DNA from: an uncultured Clostridium sp.
GTDB lineage: Bacteria > Bacillota_A > Clostridia > TANB77 > CAG-508
Assembly: GCA_930980675.1 (NCBI GenBank)
Contig: CAKNIU010000008.1
Span: 1-39,151, forward strand
DNA: 39,151 nucleotides
Reading direction: 5' to 3'
In this document: in pieces, positions 24,238 to 32,930 of the stretch
How positions within the stretch are numbered: position 1 is the first letter of the stretch
Layout of the letters: the number at the start of each line of letters is the position of its first letter
Position numbers and translations under genes: made by a program
Notes under the pieces: model-generated
The model's database searches: none
Told to the model about the DNA's origin: nothing
Seen by the model: the letters and a program-made list of their open reading frames with translations, nothing else

Positions 24238-24267
24238 ATTATATAACTTATTTTATTAAAAAAACAA
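24238..24267 (-). promoter_or_regulatory. Possible promoter of the murE operon
   Basis: On the minus strand TTGTTT (24262-24267) and TATAAT (24238-24243) are 18 bp apart, the -35 lying within the bidirectional hairpin at 24258-24295. The leader to murE would be ~190 nt, A/T-rich, with no recognised riboswitch. Confidence 0.35.
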
Positions 24268-24295
24268 GATTATATGCGAAATAATCTTGTTTTTT
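24258..24295. terminator. Bidirectional terminator between the AAA/PD-(D/E)XK gene and murE
   Basis: ACAAGATTA (24264-24272) pairs with TAATCTTGT (24282-24290), flanked by A and T runs on both sides. It ends the minus-strand gene whose stop is at 24335. Confidence 0.8.
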
Positions 24296-24334
24296 CTTTG
24301 TTTTTTTATATTCAACACACTGTTAATTTGTTTC

Positions 24335-26014
24335 TTAATCCACCTTTTCTACATAAAGTTCATCATTTACAGCTATAACTGTGTACTTGTAAATATTTTT
24401 CAACTCTTTTATTTCTTCAAATTTACCATATTCTTGTATTTGTTTTTTAGCCTCTTTTTGCTTTTCTTTTAGCTTAGATTTATCTTCTTTCTTTAGATAT
24501 TTAAATTCTATCATTATCCCTTTATATCCTTTGCCAGTATCTCTAGGTATTAGTAAAATATCTGGATATTTTTTCTGTACTTCCATTTCTGATTTTACTC
24601 TAAAAACTTTTAAGTTCATTGATATACAAAAAAATATTAATTTTACATATTTTTCATCAAACTTTACAAAATCCCTGTTTGACAAGCTTTTTAGATATCT
24701 TCCAAGCAATTCAATAATTTTGTCTATTTTTCCTTCTATTGCAATTTCTCTTGCAATTTCTGAATAATTTTCATTTATATCTAATTTTGTTTCATCGTTT
24801 AACACTCTCAAAAAGTAATCAGAGTAAATTTCTTTCATAACGTTATTAGGAATATTTAATATAGGGTATCCTACTTCATCTCCAGTTATTGTTAAATATC
24901 CTAAATAAAACAGCATTGAAACCAAGTCAGTTTCCGTAAATTCAATAGTTGGATTAAACTTTTGTCTTATTTCACTTACTATACCTTTTCCTGCAACTGT
25001 TTGCTCTATTACTTTTTCTCTTTCTTCGCCTTTACATAAATCAAGCATTTTTCCTAATTTACTATAATCACTTGCAATATTGACATCTATTAATTGTTCT
25101 GGAATTCTTTTAAATTCTATATAGTTATTTAGAAAATATAAACACATATTTGAGTTATATATTTTTTCTTTTCCTCTTTTTGAAAATTTATAGCCATCAT
25201 AATTTTCTTTCATAATTGGAAGTATATTTTCTTGATTTTCTATGTCAATGCCTAGCTCAGTCATTAATTCTCTTAGTTCTTTTTCTGTAAAGCCCATCAT
25301 TTCATTAAATCTCTCATCTTGGGTCATATCTGAGCTAATATTAAATCCTGATGTTAAGCTATCTAATGTTATAGGTGCTACCCCTGTTATAAAAATTCTG
25401 TCTACAACACTTTCTGTTCCTTTTTTTAATATTTCATACCACTTTCTTACCTTACCATTTTTAGATACTAAATTTTTAAATTGGTCTGTGTTAAAGCCTA
25501 ATAACTCATTTGCAAAATGATCATATTCATCTATTATTACATAAATCTTTTGACTTGCTCTTTGTATTATGAAAGCTTTTATTAAATTATTAAATATATT
25601 TTCTGCTTCGTCTTCATAATTAATGTAAAAATCTAGTCCATATTTTTCTACAAATAATTTTATTGATGATACCACCTCATTTTTGAAGCCCTTAATTGTT
25701 GTTTCCTCGTTTGTTGTATCTATTCCTGAAAAGTTGAATTTTAATATATAATAGCTATTTTTTAGTTTAGTTGGATTTTTTCCTATATATGTACTTCCAT
25801 ATAATTTTTCAAAATCTTCAGATTTTTTTATATCATAATAATTTTCCAAAGTACTGGTAAATAAAGTTTTACCAAATTTTCTAGGTCTTAAAAACATTAT
25901 CCTTTTTTCTGCTAGATTTTCCATTTTTTCTATATACATCGTTTTGTCTACGTAAAAATAGCCGTCATTTACTATTTCTTCATAATTACTTATTCCATAA
26001 GGTAATTTTTTCAT
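24335..26014 (-). CDS. AAA-ATPase-like / PD-(D/E)XK nuclease-fold protein
   Basis: A 559-residue protein starting at the ATG at 26014 behind AGGAAG (a GTG nine nt upstream is too close to that site). The N-terminus LPYGISNYEEIVNDGYFYVDKT and the P-loop-like RPRKFGKTL (43-51) define the 'AAA-ATPase-like' family. The C-terminal domain has a PD-(D/E)XK core: YPDILLIP followed by GIMIEFKYL (about 490-520). These proteins occur in many copies in gut Firmicutes and Bacteroidetes; their function is unresolved, with nuclease or defence roles proposed. It has its own promoter and terminator and sits in an accessory block between cell-wall genes, consistent with insertion. Confidence 0.85.
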   Translation of the reverse strand: MKKLPYGISNYEEIVNDGYFYVDKTMYIEKMENLAEKRIMFLRPRKFGKTLFTSTLENYYDIKKSEDFEKLYGSTYIGKNPTKLKNSYYILKFNFSGIDTTNEETTIKGFKNEVVSSIKLFVEKYGLDFYINYEDEAENIFNNLIKAFIIQRASQKIYVIIDEYDHFANELLGFNTDQFKNLVSKNGKVRKWYEILKKGTESVVDRIFITGVAPITLDSLTSGFNISSDMTQDERFNEMMGFTEKELRELMTELGIDIENQENILPIMKENYDGYKFSKRGKEKIYNSNMCLYFLNNYIEFKRIPEQLIDVNIASDYSKLGKMLDLCKGEEREKVIEQTVAGKGIVSEIRQKFNPTIEFTETDLVSMLFYLGYLTITGDEVGYPILNIPNNVMKEIYSDYFLRVLNDETKLDINENYSEIAREIAIEGKIDKIIELLGRYLKSLSNRDFVKFDEKYVKLIFFCISMNLKVFRVKSEMEVQKKYPDILLIPRDTGKGYKGIMIEFKYLKKEDKSKLKEKQKEAKKQIQEYGKFEEIKELKNIYKYTVIAVNDELYVEKVD

Positions 26015-26040
26015 TAATATCACTTCCTATGTAATATTTT

Positions 26041-26068
26041 ACTATACTAACTAATAAATAGCAAGCAA
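26041..26068 (-). promoter_or_regulatory. Promoter of the AAA/PD-(D/E)XK gene
   Basis: On the minus strand TTGCTT (26063-26068) and TATAGT (26041-26046) are 16 bp apart, ~27 nt upstream of the start codon. Confidence 0.5.
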
Positions 26069-26110
26069 TATAATTTCTATTTTATTAAAATATATTTTAG
26101 TATTGCCTGT

Positions 26111-27439
26111 CTATTTCCAATTATAAATTTCTAGTTGTTGTTTGAATATTCCTCCTTCTTCTCGTGAAGTGGCTAAACGCAAGTTCTCATTCTTTTGTAC
26201 TATTTTGTTTACTCTCCATAGTCCAAGTCCATGGCTGTGCTTATCTTTTTTGGTTGTAAATCCTTTTTGTTTTAATTTAGATAAATCTAGTAGAGTGTTT
26301 TTGCAAGGATTTTCTACAATTACTAAATTTCTATTGTTGTAACTATCTTTTATAAATTTGATACATATTTGCTTATTTTCACATTCTTTTGTAGCTTCTA
26401 TTGCATTATCTATTAAAATTCCAAGCACTCTGCATAGTTCATAAATTTTGATTTTTAAACTATTTAAATTTACATACACATCCACATTTATGGTTATTTC
26501 ATACTTTTTTGCTTCTATATATTTGTTGTTTATTAGGTTATAGATTGCTGGGCTAGACTTTGCAAGGCTTTCAAAACTTTCTACATTTCTTACTCCTTTG
26601 CAATCACATATAAACTCATTATACATATTTGTAAGTCCATCCATATCTTTGGCTGCTATATATCCACCTAATCCTTGCATAATATTTTTCATATCGTGTC
26701 TGAAAGAGCAAATATCATCAAAACTTTCTTTTAATCTTGTATTACTGCCCTCCAGTTCACTTACTTTGCATTGCTCTGTTTCTATTTGAACAGTTTTCTT
26801 TATGCTTATTGCAGTAATGATATAATAGCAAATAAATACAATAATTGCTAAAAAATAAATTGGCGTTGGAAGTATATTAAGCATTTCAAATAAACTTATT
26901 TCATTAATAAGTATTAGTACTGACGAAATGACACTTACTTCAATTATTTGATTTTTTGACTTTTTATTTATATTATCTGGAAGTGTGATTTTTAATTTAA
27001 ATTTTTTGACCAAGATAAGTAAAAGTGAATAAATAAAAATAGCTATAAAACCCGCAATTATAAACATGATCATATTGTTTGAAATTTGAGAAAACAAATT
27101 TGTTTGATTAATTTTTGCGCAAATTAAATTCGCGCTAGTAGATATTATTAAATTTATTTCTTCTAGAATTATAAGTTTTTCGAATTTTAGATTTAATACT
27201 AATTTGTAAATTAGCATTTGCACAGCTACTTCTAATATTATAGAATATGGCATAGGCGTAGCCATACGTATAAAAGAAACAAGGACGGTTTGAACCATCC
27301 AAGTTCTTTTTATAGTTTCTTTATTTATTGTTAAAACATTTGCCAGTATTTTATTTTGTAAGGCTATGGCTATACCTGTATAAATAATAATGCTTATGCA
27401 GATTATTAAAGCATTTCCTTCAAGTATTGCAATATTCAT
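26111..27439 (-). CDS. Orphan AgrC-like sensor histidine kinase (GHKL type)
   Basis: A 442-residue membrane kinase. The start is the ATG at 27439, eight nt behind GAGGAGT; an ATG at 27454 overlaps that SD. About six membrane helices occupy residues 1-215. A coiled region leads to the H-box CSFRHDMKNIMQGLGGY with phospho-accepting His248, of the AgrC/CitA type. The ATPase domain has LGILIDNAIEA (N-box) and HSHGLGLWRV (G-box). Such kinases usually sense peptides or small ligands and pair with LytTR regulators. No response regulator, AgrB or AgrD is nearby, so the partner is elsewhere. It has its own promoter. Confidence 0.85.
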   Translation of the reverse strand: MNIAILEGNALIICISIIIYTGIAIALQNKILANVLTINKETIKRTWMVQTVLVSFIRMATPMPYSIILEVAVQMLIYKLVLNLKFEKLIILEEINLIISTSANLICAKINQTNLFSQISNNMIMFIIAGFIAIFIYSLLLILVKKFKLKITLPDNINKKSKNQIIEVSVISSVLILINEISLFEMLNILPTPIYFLAIIVFICYYIITAISIKKTVQIETEQCKVSELEGSNTRLKESFDDICSFRHDMKNIMQGLGGYIAAKDMDGLTNMYNEFICDCKGVRNVESFESLAKSSPAIYNLINNKYIEAKKYEITINVDVYVNLNSLKIKIYELCRVLGILIDNAIEATKECENKQICIKFIKDSYNNRNLVIVENPCKNTLLDLSKLKQKGFTTKKDKHSHGLGLWRVNKIVQKNENLRLATSREEGGIFKQQLEIYNWK

Positions 27440-27477
27440 AATTTTACTCCTCATACCTAACTATTTCCATAGTTAAT

Positions 27478-27506
27478 ATAATATTACTATTTTCGACATA
27501 TTGCAA
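27478..27506 (-). promoter_or_regulatory. Promoter of the histidine kinase gene
   Basis: On the minus strand TTGCAA (27501-27506) and TATTAT (27478-27483) are spaced 17 bp, ~40 nt before the start codon. Confidence 0.55.
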
Positions 27507-27560
27507 TAGTTTTTGACAAAATTTTACAATTTTTCTAATAAAATTTACTTTTTTCAATTA

Positions 27561-28148
27561 CTATCTTTCATTTGTATATTGATTCTTTATTTTATCTATT
27601 AATCTTTCATTTGGTACATATTCTCTAACTTCACAATTTTTAAGTGCAATTGATTGTAAGTCTTTATTTTCTGGGAAGCCATGAAAATAGATATCTATTG
27701 CTTGTGCTACTCCTCCGTGTGTTACAAGCACTACATTTTTTCCCATATACTTATCTATTATTTTATCTAAGCAGTCCGAAACTCTTTTAAAAAGTGACTG
27801 AATAGGTTCAACATTACAAATATTATAGTTTTTTTCATAGTCTAATAGCATTTTTATATTACAATCTTCCCTATTAGGCTTTCCTTCCATATCTCCAAAG
27901 TTTCTTTCAATTAAGTCTTGTTCAATTACCGGCTTTATGCCTGTAACGTTTGATATATATTTTGCAGTTTCTTTTGCTCTTGTAAGTGGCGATACTAAAA
28001 TTATATCTACTGGAATATTTTTAAATTTTTGAGCAGTTTCCTCTGCTTGTTTTATCCCAACACTATTTAAGGGAATATCTTTTCTTCCTTGAAATAATCC
28101 ATTAATATTATAATCAGTTTGTCCATGTCTGACTACATATATTTTCAT
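27561..28148 (-). CDS. Histidine phosphatase (phosphoglycerate mutase superfamily)
   Basis: A 195-residue cytoplasmic phosphatase. The catalytic RHG motif is at 7-9 (VVRHGQTDYN), with the phosphohistidine at His8. SPLTRAKETA and VTHGGVAQAI supply the other conserved Arg and His. It belongs with CobC/GpmB/PhoE-type broad phosphatases rather than glycolytic mutase; substrate cannot be read from sequence. The ATG follows AAGGAGGGG. It lies downstream of a GT2 gene and near a GT81-like gene, and in mycobacteria a phosphatase of this superfamily (GpgP) acts after the GT81 enzyme GpgS. That link is an inference only. Confidence 0.88.
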   Translation of the reverse strand: MKIYVVRHGQTDYNINGLFQGRKDIPLNSVGIKQAEETAQKFKNIPVDIILVSPLTRAKETAKYISNVTGIKPVIEQDLIERNFGDMEGKPNREDCNIKMLLDYEKNYNICNVEPIQSLFKRVSDCLDKIIDKYMGKNVVLVTHGGVAQAIDIYFHGFPENKDLQSIALKNCEVREYVPNERLIDKIKNQYTNER

Positions 28149-28203
28149 GTAAAACCCCTCCTTAAATTTTAGGAAAAAATTATTTCTGCTATTATATAAA
28201 TAA

Positions 28204-29205
28204 TTATTTTGTATTATTTATCATACTCCAAAATTGCTTATAATAATTATCTCTATTTATTGTTATGAATTCTAATTCTTTATCACTTAGTCCTTGTAAA
28301 TTATTTTGTAATTTGTCATATATTTCCACAAATTTATCATTTAATATTTTTTTAATTTTTCCTTTTTCTTCATAATTTGAATCATAAAGTTCATTTAATA
28401 TTTTGCATAGTATTCTTAAATATTTCACTAAACATTTCGCATATAGATATTTATTATCATATTCTCTAAAAAACTTTTCGTAGTTTTCATAAACATCTAT
28501 AGCTTCTAGTCTTTTTATTGAAAATTCTTGGTGCATAATACTGTTTTTTCTTTGCACATAATTATATAAAACTTTTTCAGTTGAAACTAATTTATGCATT
28601 TTATTAAACAATTTGTAAGTTGTTAAATCATCTTCATATCTTTTTCCAACTGGAAATCTAATGTCTTTAAAAAGCTCCATTTTATATAATTTATTCCAAA
28701 CCACAACTGATTTTCCAATTATATATGTGTCTTCATTATTTATTCTGTTTAATGCTCCTAGAGAATCTGTTGTAATAAAGTCCATATTATCTATATCATC
28801 AAATTTTGTTTTTCCATTAAACAAGTTTTCATCACTTATTTGTACAGATGCACATTCTGAGATGTCTGAATTAGTTTCTTTTAGTAATTTATATAATCCT
28901 TCATAGAATTTAAGTGAAATAATATCATCTGAATCTATAAATCCTACATATTTACCAGTTGCAATATTTAGTCCTGCATTTCTTGCTGCTGATAACCCTT
29001 GATTTTTTTGATTTATTAATTTTACTCTTTTATCTTTTTCTTCATACTCTTTGCAAATATTTTTAGACTCGTCTGTTGAACCATCATTTACTATAATTAT
29101 TTCCAAATTTTTGTATGATTGGTTTATTACGCTTTCTAATGAATATCTTAAAAATTTTTCCACATTATATACTGGGATTATTACTGAAATTAATTCTTCG
29201 TCCAA
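28204..29205 (-). CDS. GT2-family glycosyltransferase
   Basis: A 333-residue GT-A-fold enzyme starting at TTG (29203-29205), well placed behind AAGGAGAG. The N-terminal domain has SVIIPVYNVEKFLRYSLESV and the metal-binding DSDD at 91-94 (GFIDSDDI), plus NDGSTDES and GLSAARNAGL for the nucleotide-sugar pocket. The C-terminal ~120 residues are helical without membrane segments. These features resemble capsule, teichoic or cell-surface glycan transferases; donor and acceptor are unknown. A strong promoter lies upstream, and it is probably cotranscribed with the histidine phosphatase 55 nt downstream. Confidence 0.9.
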   Translation of the reverse strand: MDEELISVIIPVYNVEKFLRYSLESVINQSYKNLEIIIVNDGSTDESKNICKEYEEKDKRVKLINQKNQGLSAARNAGLNIATGKYVGFIDSDDIISLKFYEGLYKLLKETNSDISECASVQISDENLFNGKTKFDDIDNMDFITTDSLGALNRINNEDTYIIGKSVVVWNKLYKMELFKDIRFPVGKRYEDDLTTYKLFNKMHKLVSTEKVLYNYVQRKNSIMHQEFSIKRLEAIDVYENYEKFFREYDNKYLYAKCLVKYLRILCKILNELYDSNYEEKGKIKKILNDKFVEIYDKLQNNLQGLSDKELEFITINRDNYYKQFWSMINNTK

Positions 29206-29243
29206 TTTTTTCTCTCCTTAAATTGATATTTTAACTAATTCTT

Positions 29244-29272
29244 ATTATACTATATTTCAAAAGATATATCAA
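29244..29272 (-). promoter_or_regulatory. Sigma-A promoter of the GT2 gene
   Basis: On the minus strand TTGATA (29267-29272) and a perfect TATAAT (29244-29249) are 17 bp apart, with SD and TTG start ~35 nt downstream. Confidence 0.75.
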
Positions 29273-29332
29273 TTATTTTATGTAAATTTTGTTTTTCTGC
29301 TATTATTACTATCTTTCTTATAATTATTAGAT

Positions 29333-29372
29333 GAAAAAGTAACCGTTTATTACCTTTAAACTTTACTTTTTC
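29333..29372. repeat. Hairpin overlapping the -35 of the GT8 promoter
   Basis: GAAAAAGTAA (29333-29342) pairs with TTACTTTTTC (29363-29372), a 10-bp perfect stem with a 20-nt loop in the divergent intergenic region. The right arm covers the -35 of the plus-strand promoter, so it may be an operator-like palindrome. Confidence 0.45.
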
Positions 29373-29390
29373 CCTATTTTATACTATAAT
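29362..29390 (+). promoter_or_regulatory. Promoter of the GT8-like gene
   Basis: TTTACT (29362-29367) and a perfect TATAAT (29385-29390) are 17 bp apart; the GGAGG site and ATG follow within 45 nt. Confidence 0.65.
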
Positions 29391-29434
29391 TATGATGTTA
29401 TAATTAGTATGTATTAGCACATTAGGAGGTTTTT

Positions 29435-30292
29435 ATGAATAGAGCATATGTTGGAGTATTATCTACACCCTCATATTTAACTGGTATATTAGGTGTAGCA
29501 GAATGTTTGAAAAGGGTAAAAGCTAAATATCCTTTTTATGTTGTAATAACAAATCAAATTTCTTCTGAAACTGAAGATTTGCTTAATAATTATGGTATAC
29601 ATACTATAAGAAGAGATTCAATTGAAATACCGGAAATTATAAAGTTAAAAAATTCACAAGGTGAATTTTCTCATTGGACTAATACTTTTGATAAATTATC
29701 TATCTTTGAATTAACTCAGTTTGATAAAATTGTTTATTTAGATGCTGATTTATACATTAGAAAAAATATAGATGAACTATTTGAATATCCTCACATGGCT
29801 ACAACGCCAAATAGAAAGTATGGACCTAATATTACACCACCACCTGAATTAATATCTGGTCTTTTAGTTATAGAGCCTCAAGAAGGATTATTAGATAAAT
29901 TTTCTAATATTCTTCTTAATATTTCAGATAAACGCCAATCTGTTGGTGACCAAGATATTTTGCAAGAATATTATACAAATTGGGCTAATATGCCTGAATT
30001 GCATTTAGATATAAAATATAATACCTTTTTTACTTATTTAGATTACTATATTAAGTATTGTAATTATGCTTTAGATGATATTTCTGTATTTCATTTTATT
30101 TTGACTAAAAAGCCTTGGAATTTTTCTTTGGATACAGTTGAAGAATATATTGAATATCTAAACGCTAGGCTTGATCTTCTTTACAATAGATATCATTCGC
30201 AAGATTTATTAGATTGCAAAAATAGTGGAAATGAGAATAGATTGATTATTGCTAAAGAATATTTAAGCTTAATTGAAAAATTGCCTAAATAA
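29435..30292 (+). CDS. GT8-family (glycogenin-like) glycosyltransferase
   Basis: A 285-residue enzyme, the only plus-strand gene in the right half. The N-terminus MNRAYVGVLSTPSYLTGILGV and the DxD motif VYLDADLYI (Asp103, Asp105) place it with GT8 glycogenin/galactinol-synthase-like retaining transferases. LISGLLVIEP and GDQDILQEY are the usual acceptor-side motifs. No membrane segment or signal is seen. The donor is probably a UDP-sugar; the acceptor is unknown. The ATG follows TAGGAGG. It has its own promoter and terminator and is divergent from the GT2 gene. Confidence 0.85.
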   Translation: MNRAYVGVLSTPSYLTGILGVAECLKRVKAKYPFYVVITNQISSETEDLLNNYGIHTIRRDSIEIPEIIKLKNSQGEFSHWTNTFDKLSIFELTQFDKIVYLDADLYIRKNIDELFEYPHMATTPNRKYGPNITPPPELISGLLVIEPQEGLLDKFSNILLNISDKRQSVGDQDILQEYYTNWANMPELHLDIKYNTFFTYLDYYIKYCNYALDDISVFHFILTKKPWNFSLDTVEEYIEYLNARLDLLYNRYHSQDLLDCKNSGNENRLIIAKEYLSLIEKLPK

Positions 30293-30342
30293 TTTCTAGT
30301 AAAAAATTATAATAATGTAAACTATATTAAAATTAATATACG

Positions 30343-30373
30343 AAAAAAAGAGATGCTTTAACATCTCTTTTTT
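30343..30373. terminator. Bidirectional terminator between convergent glycosyltransferase genes
   Basis: AAAAAAGAGATG (30344-30355) pairs with CATCTCTTTTTT (30362-30373) across CTTTAA. A and T runs on both sides serve the GT8 gene (plus) and the GT81-like gene (minus). Confidence 0.9.
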
Positions 30374-30381
30374 CATATATT

Positions 30382-31035
30382 TTATTTAAGATAATTTGCC
30401 CTTTTTAAAATAGCTCTTTCTACTTCTTTAGCCATATCTGAAAGTGCGTGCCATGATTGAGAATTATTTTCGATTCTTCCTACGTGAATTTCTTTTACTT
30501 TTGTTGTTAACTTAATTACGTCTAGTAATATACCTATATCCACGCCATAATCTTTTTCAAAAACTAATTTTTCAAAAATATCTTTTCTTCCGGCAATAAT
30601 TCCACTTAGTGGTTGTTCAAATTTGTACATTTTGGGGAATAATAGCTCTAGCAAAGGTTTGACAACAAGTTCTGTAACTCTTCCGCCATCTCTTTTAAAT
30701 GCTGATTTTACAAAGTCTGCTTCATTATTTATTATAGGGGTTACCATTGTAGTTATCAAGTCATCTATATATACTTCTAAGTCTCCATCTACAAATACAA
30801 TAATATTACCTCTTGCATATTTTAGTCCTTCTTCCATTGCATAACCTTTACCCTGACTATTGCAATGAACTAATCTTACTTTTTTTTCAATTGCTATATC
30901 TGATGTTTTATCTGTAGAGCAATTATCTATTACTAAAATTTCAATGTTTGATTTTGTTTCTTTTAGTTTGTCTATAACTTGTCCTATTCTTTCTTCTTCG
31001 TTATGTGCTGGGATAATAACGCTAATCAATTCCAT
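30382..31035 (-). CDS. GT81-like glycosyltransferase (glucosyl-3-phosphoglycerate synthase-like)
   Basis: A 217-residue GT-A-fold enzyme. SVIIPAHNEEERIG opens the nucleotide-sugar domain and DGD at 83-85 (VFVDGDLE) binds the metal. The second half carries motifs distinctive of GpgS (GT81): GGRVTELVVKPLL (117-129), QPLSGIIAGR (141-150) and DYGVDIGILLDV (162-173). GpgS transfers glucose to 3-phosphoglycerate to begin glucosylglycerate synthesis. The protein is ~100 residues shorter than mycobacterial GpgS, so substrate may differ; a generic GT2 call is the fallback. Promoter with perfect -35 and -10; terminated by a hairpin shared with the GT8 gene. Confidence 0.75.
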   Translation of the reverse strand: MELISVIIPAHNEEERIGQVIDKLKETKSNIEILVIDNCSTDKTSDIAIEKKVRLVHCNSQGKGYAMEEGLKYARGNIIVFVDGDLEVYIDDLITTMVTPIINNEADFVKSAFKRDGGRVTELVVKPLLELLFPKMYKFEQPLSGIIAGRKDIFEKLVFEKDYGVDIGILLDVIKLTTKVKEIHVGRIENNSQSWHALSDMAKEVERAILKRANYLK

Positions 31036-31085
31036 ATCTATTATTTCCTTTCCCCCATTATACTTATTCTTAGCTTAACGTATTT

Positions 31086-31115
31086 ATTATATCACATTTA
31101 GTATATTTATGTCAA
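31086..31115 (-). promoter_or_regulatory. Consensus sigma-A promoter of the GT81-like gene
   Basis: On the minus strand a perfect TTGACA (31110-31115) and a perfect TATAAT (31086-31091) are 18 bp apart. It is the best promoter match in the window. Confidence 0.85.
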
Positions 31116-31130
31116 ACAAATTAATAGCAA

Positions 31131-31156
31131 AAAAAGGTCACAATATGTGACCTTTT
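31131..31156 (-). terminator. Terminator overlapping the stop codon of the transpeptidase gene
   Basis: On the minus strand AAAAGGTCACA pairs with TGTGACCTTTT (loop TAT) and runs into seven T. The stem shares two nt with the stop codon at 31155-31157. It cuts the dcw transcript before the accessory genes. Confidence 0.9.
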
Positions 31157-32930
31157 AGTTTTCCTCTTCATTTTTTTGCACTTCTAAATATGGAAATATT
31201 TCACTAAATATTTGACCTGCAACAGGTGCAGCAACTCCACCTCCTTGATGTCCTCCTTCTCCTGTTGGATTATATAGTGTTATTAACACAACAACTTCTG
31301 GGTCTTCTATTGGTGCTGTTCCTATAAATGATGTTACATATTTGCCTGTATTTACTCCATCTTCTGATGTTCCTGTTTTTCCTCCAATAGAATATCCTGT
31401 TACTTTAGCATTTTTGCCAGTTCCCTCATCTACAACTGTGCACATCATGCTTAAAATATTTTTTGCTGTTTCTTCCGAGATTACTCTATCTCCATACTCT
31501 GGTTCTATATTTGTAACCTTTTTATTCCCGTTTTCATCTACTTCGGTATTGCTTATTATTTGTTTAACTAACCTTGGTTTTGTATAAACTCCTCCATTAG
31601 CTATTGTTGATAGCATTGTTGCCATCTGTATAGGTGTTACTTCAAATCTTTGACCAAATGCAATTGTGCCCAGTTCTACAGGTCCAACTTTTTCTTCTTT
31701 TAAAAATATTGAGTTTGCTTCTCCCGGCAAATCTATTCCTGTAGTATTAAAAAATCCAAATTTATTTAGATATTCATAATATTTATGAACTCCTAATTTT
31801 TGTCCTAATCCTATAAATACAGGGTTACACGAATTCATTAACGCCTGTCTTAAGCTTTCCGAACCGTGTGGTCTATAATATCTCCAGCATTTCATTTTTA
31901 CTCCTGCTACATCTATATATCCAATACATGTAAATTCTCCTTCTTTGTCCGGTGTTGTTATTCCTTCTTCTAATGCTGCTGATGCTGTAACTAATTTAAA
32001 TGTAGAGCCCGGCTCATATGTATCTGATATTGCTTTATTACGCCACAAGCTTTGCATCTTGGTACTTTGCTCTTCTTCTGGAAGACTTTCATCTACTGCA
32101 AATGGGTCGTTCAAATTATAGTCAGGATAACCTGCTAGTGCTAAAATATCTCCAGTTTTCGGGTTCATTATAATGACGTTTCCACCATCTGTACACTCAT
32201 TGTCAATACAAGCTTCTTTTAAGTATTTTTCGGCTATTGCCTGAATAGTTGCATCTATTGTTAATACTAAATCATCTCCATCTTGAGGTTCATTATATTC
32301 TTCTGGATTATCTTCTATTGTACCTCCTGATGCATCTGTTACTTTACTAATTGAACCTGCTTTTCCCTTTAAATATTCATCGTATTTTGCTTCAATACCA
32401 TTTAGTCCTTGATTATCACTTCCGCAAAATCCAATTACCTGTGATGCTAAATTGTTAAGAGGATAATATCTCTTTGAGTCTTCATCTATATTTATTCCTT
32501 CTGTAATATTATTTTCACTCATCCATTCTCTTAATATATTTGTTTTTTCTTTGTCTACTTTTCTAACTATAGTTTCTATTGATGAACGCTTTTTTACTCT
32601 TTTTAAAACAGTATCATAATCTAATTCAAATATTTCACTAAGTTTTTGTGCCACTTTTTCTTTATCTTCATCTTTTATATGAGTTGGATTTACAGTTACA
32701 GTTTCTACAGTGCTACTAACAGCTAAAGTAGTCCCTGTGCTATCATAAATTGTCCCTCTTTTGCTACTTACAATTCTATCTGATGTTTGCTGAGCATATG
32801 CTTTTTCTTTTAGCTCATTTCCTTGTATAAATTGTATGTATCCTATTCTAACTAATAATGTTATCATCAATATTACAGATAAAAATATAGTGTTTTTCAT
32901 TCGCTTTCTTACACTCAATCTACCAATCAA
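31155..32930 (-). CDS. Class B penicillin-binding protein (division transpeptidase, FtsI/SpoVD-like)
   Basis: A 591-residue transpeptidase. TTG at 32928-32930 is the best start: GAGGAGGAG lies six nt upstream, whereas the in-frame ATG at 32951 precedes that SD and has none itself. A short cytoplasmic N-terminus and one membrane anchor (about 12-35) lead into the pedestal domain. Catalytic motifs are S309TFK312 (YEPGSTFKL), SCN at 367-369 and KTG at 518-520 (GGKTGTSED). No C-terminal PASTA domain is present, unlike B. subtilis SpoVD and PBP2B. Its place after ftsL supports a role in septal peptidoglycan crosslinking with FtsW. Confidence 0.93.
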   Translation of the reverse strand: MIGRLSVRKRMKNTIFLSVILMITLLVRIGYIQFIQGNELKEKAYAQQTSDRIVSSKRGTIYDSTGTTLAVSSTVETVTVNPTHIKDEDKEKVAQKLSEIFELDYDTVLKRVKKRSSIETIVRKVDKEKTNILREWMSENNITEGINIDEDSKRYYPLNNLASQVIGFCGSDNQGLNGIEAKYDEYLKGKAGSISKVTDASGGTIEDNPEEYNEPQDGDDLVLTIDATIQAIAEKYLKEACIDNECTDGGNVIIMNPKTGDILALAGYPDYNLNDPFAVDESLPEEEQSTKMQSLWRNKAISDTYEPGSTFKLVTASAALEEGITTPDKEGEFTCIGYIDVAGVKMKCWRYYRPHGSESLRQALMNSCNPVFIGLGQKLGVHKYYEYLNKFGFFNTTGIDLPGEANSIFLKEEKVGPVELGTIAFGQRFEVTPIQMATMLSTIANGGVYTKPRLVKQIISNTEVDENGNKKVTNIEPEYGDRVISEETAKNILSMMCTVVDEGTGKNAKVTGYSIGGKTGTSEDGVNTGKYVTSFIGTAPIEDPEVVVLITLYNPTGEGGHQGGGVAAPVAGQIFSEIFPYLEVQKNEEEN

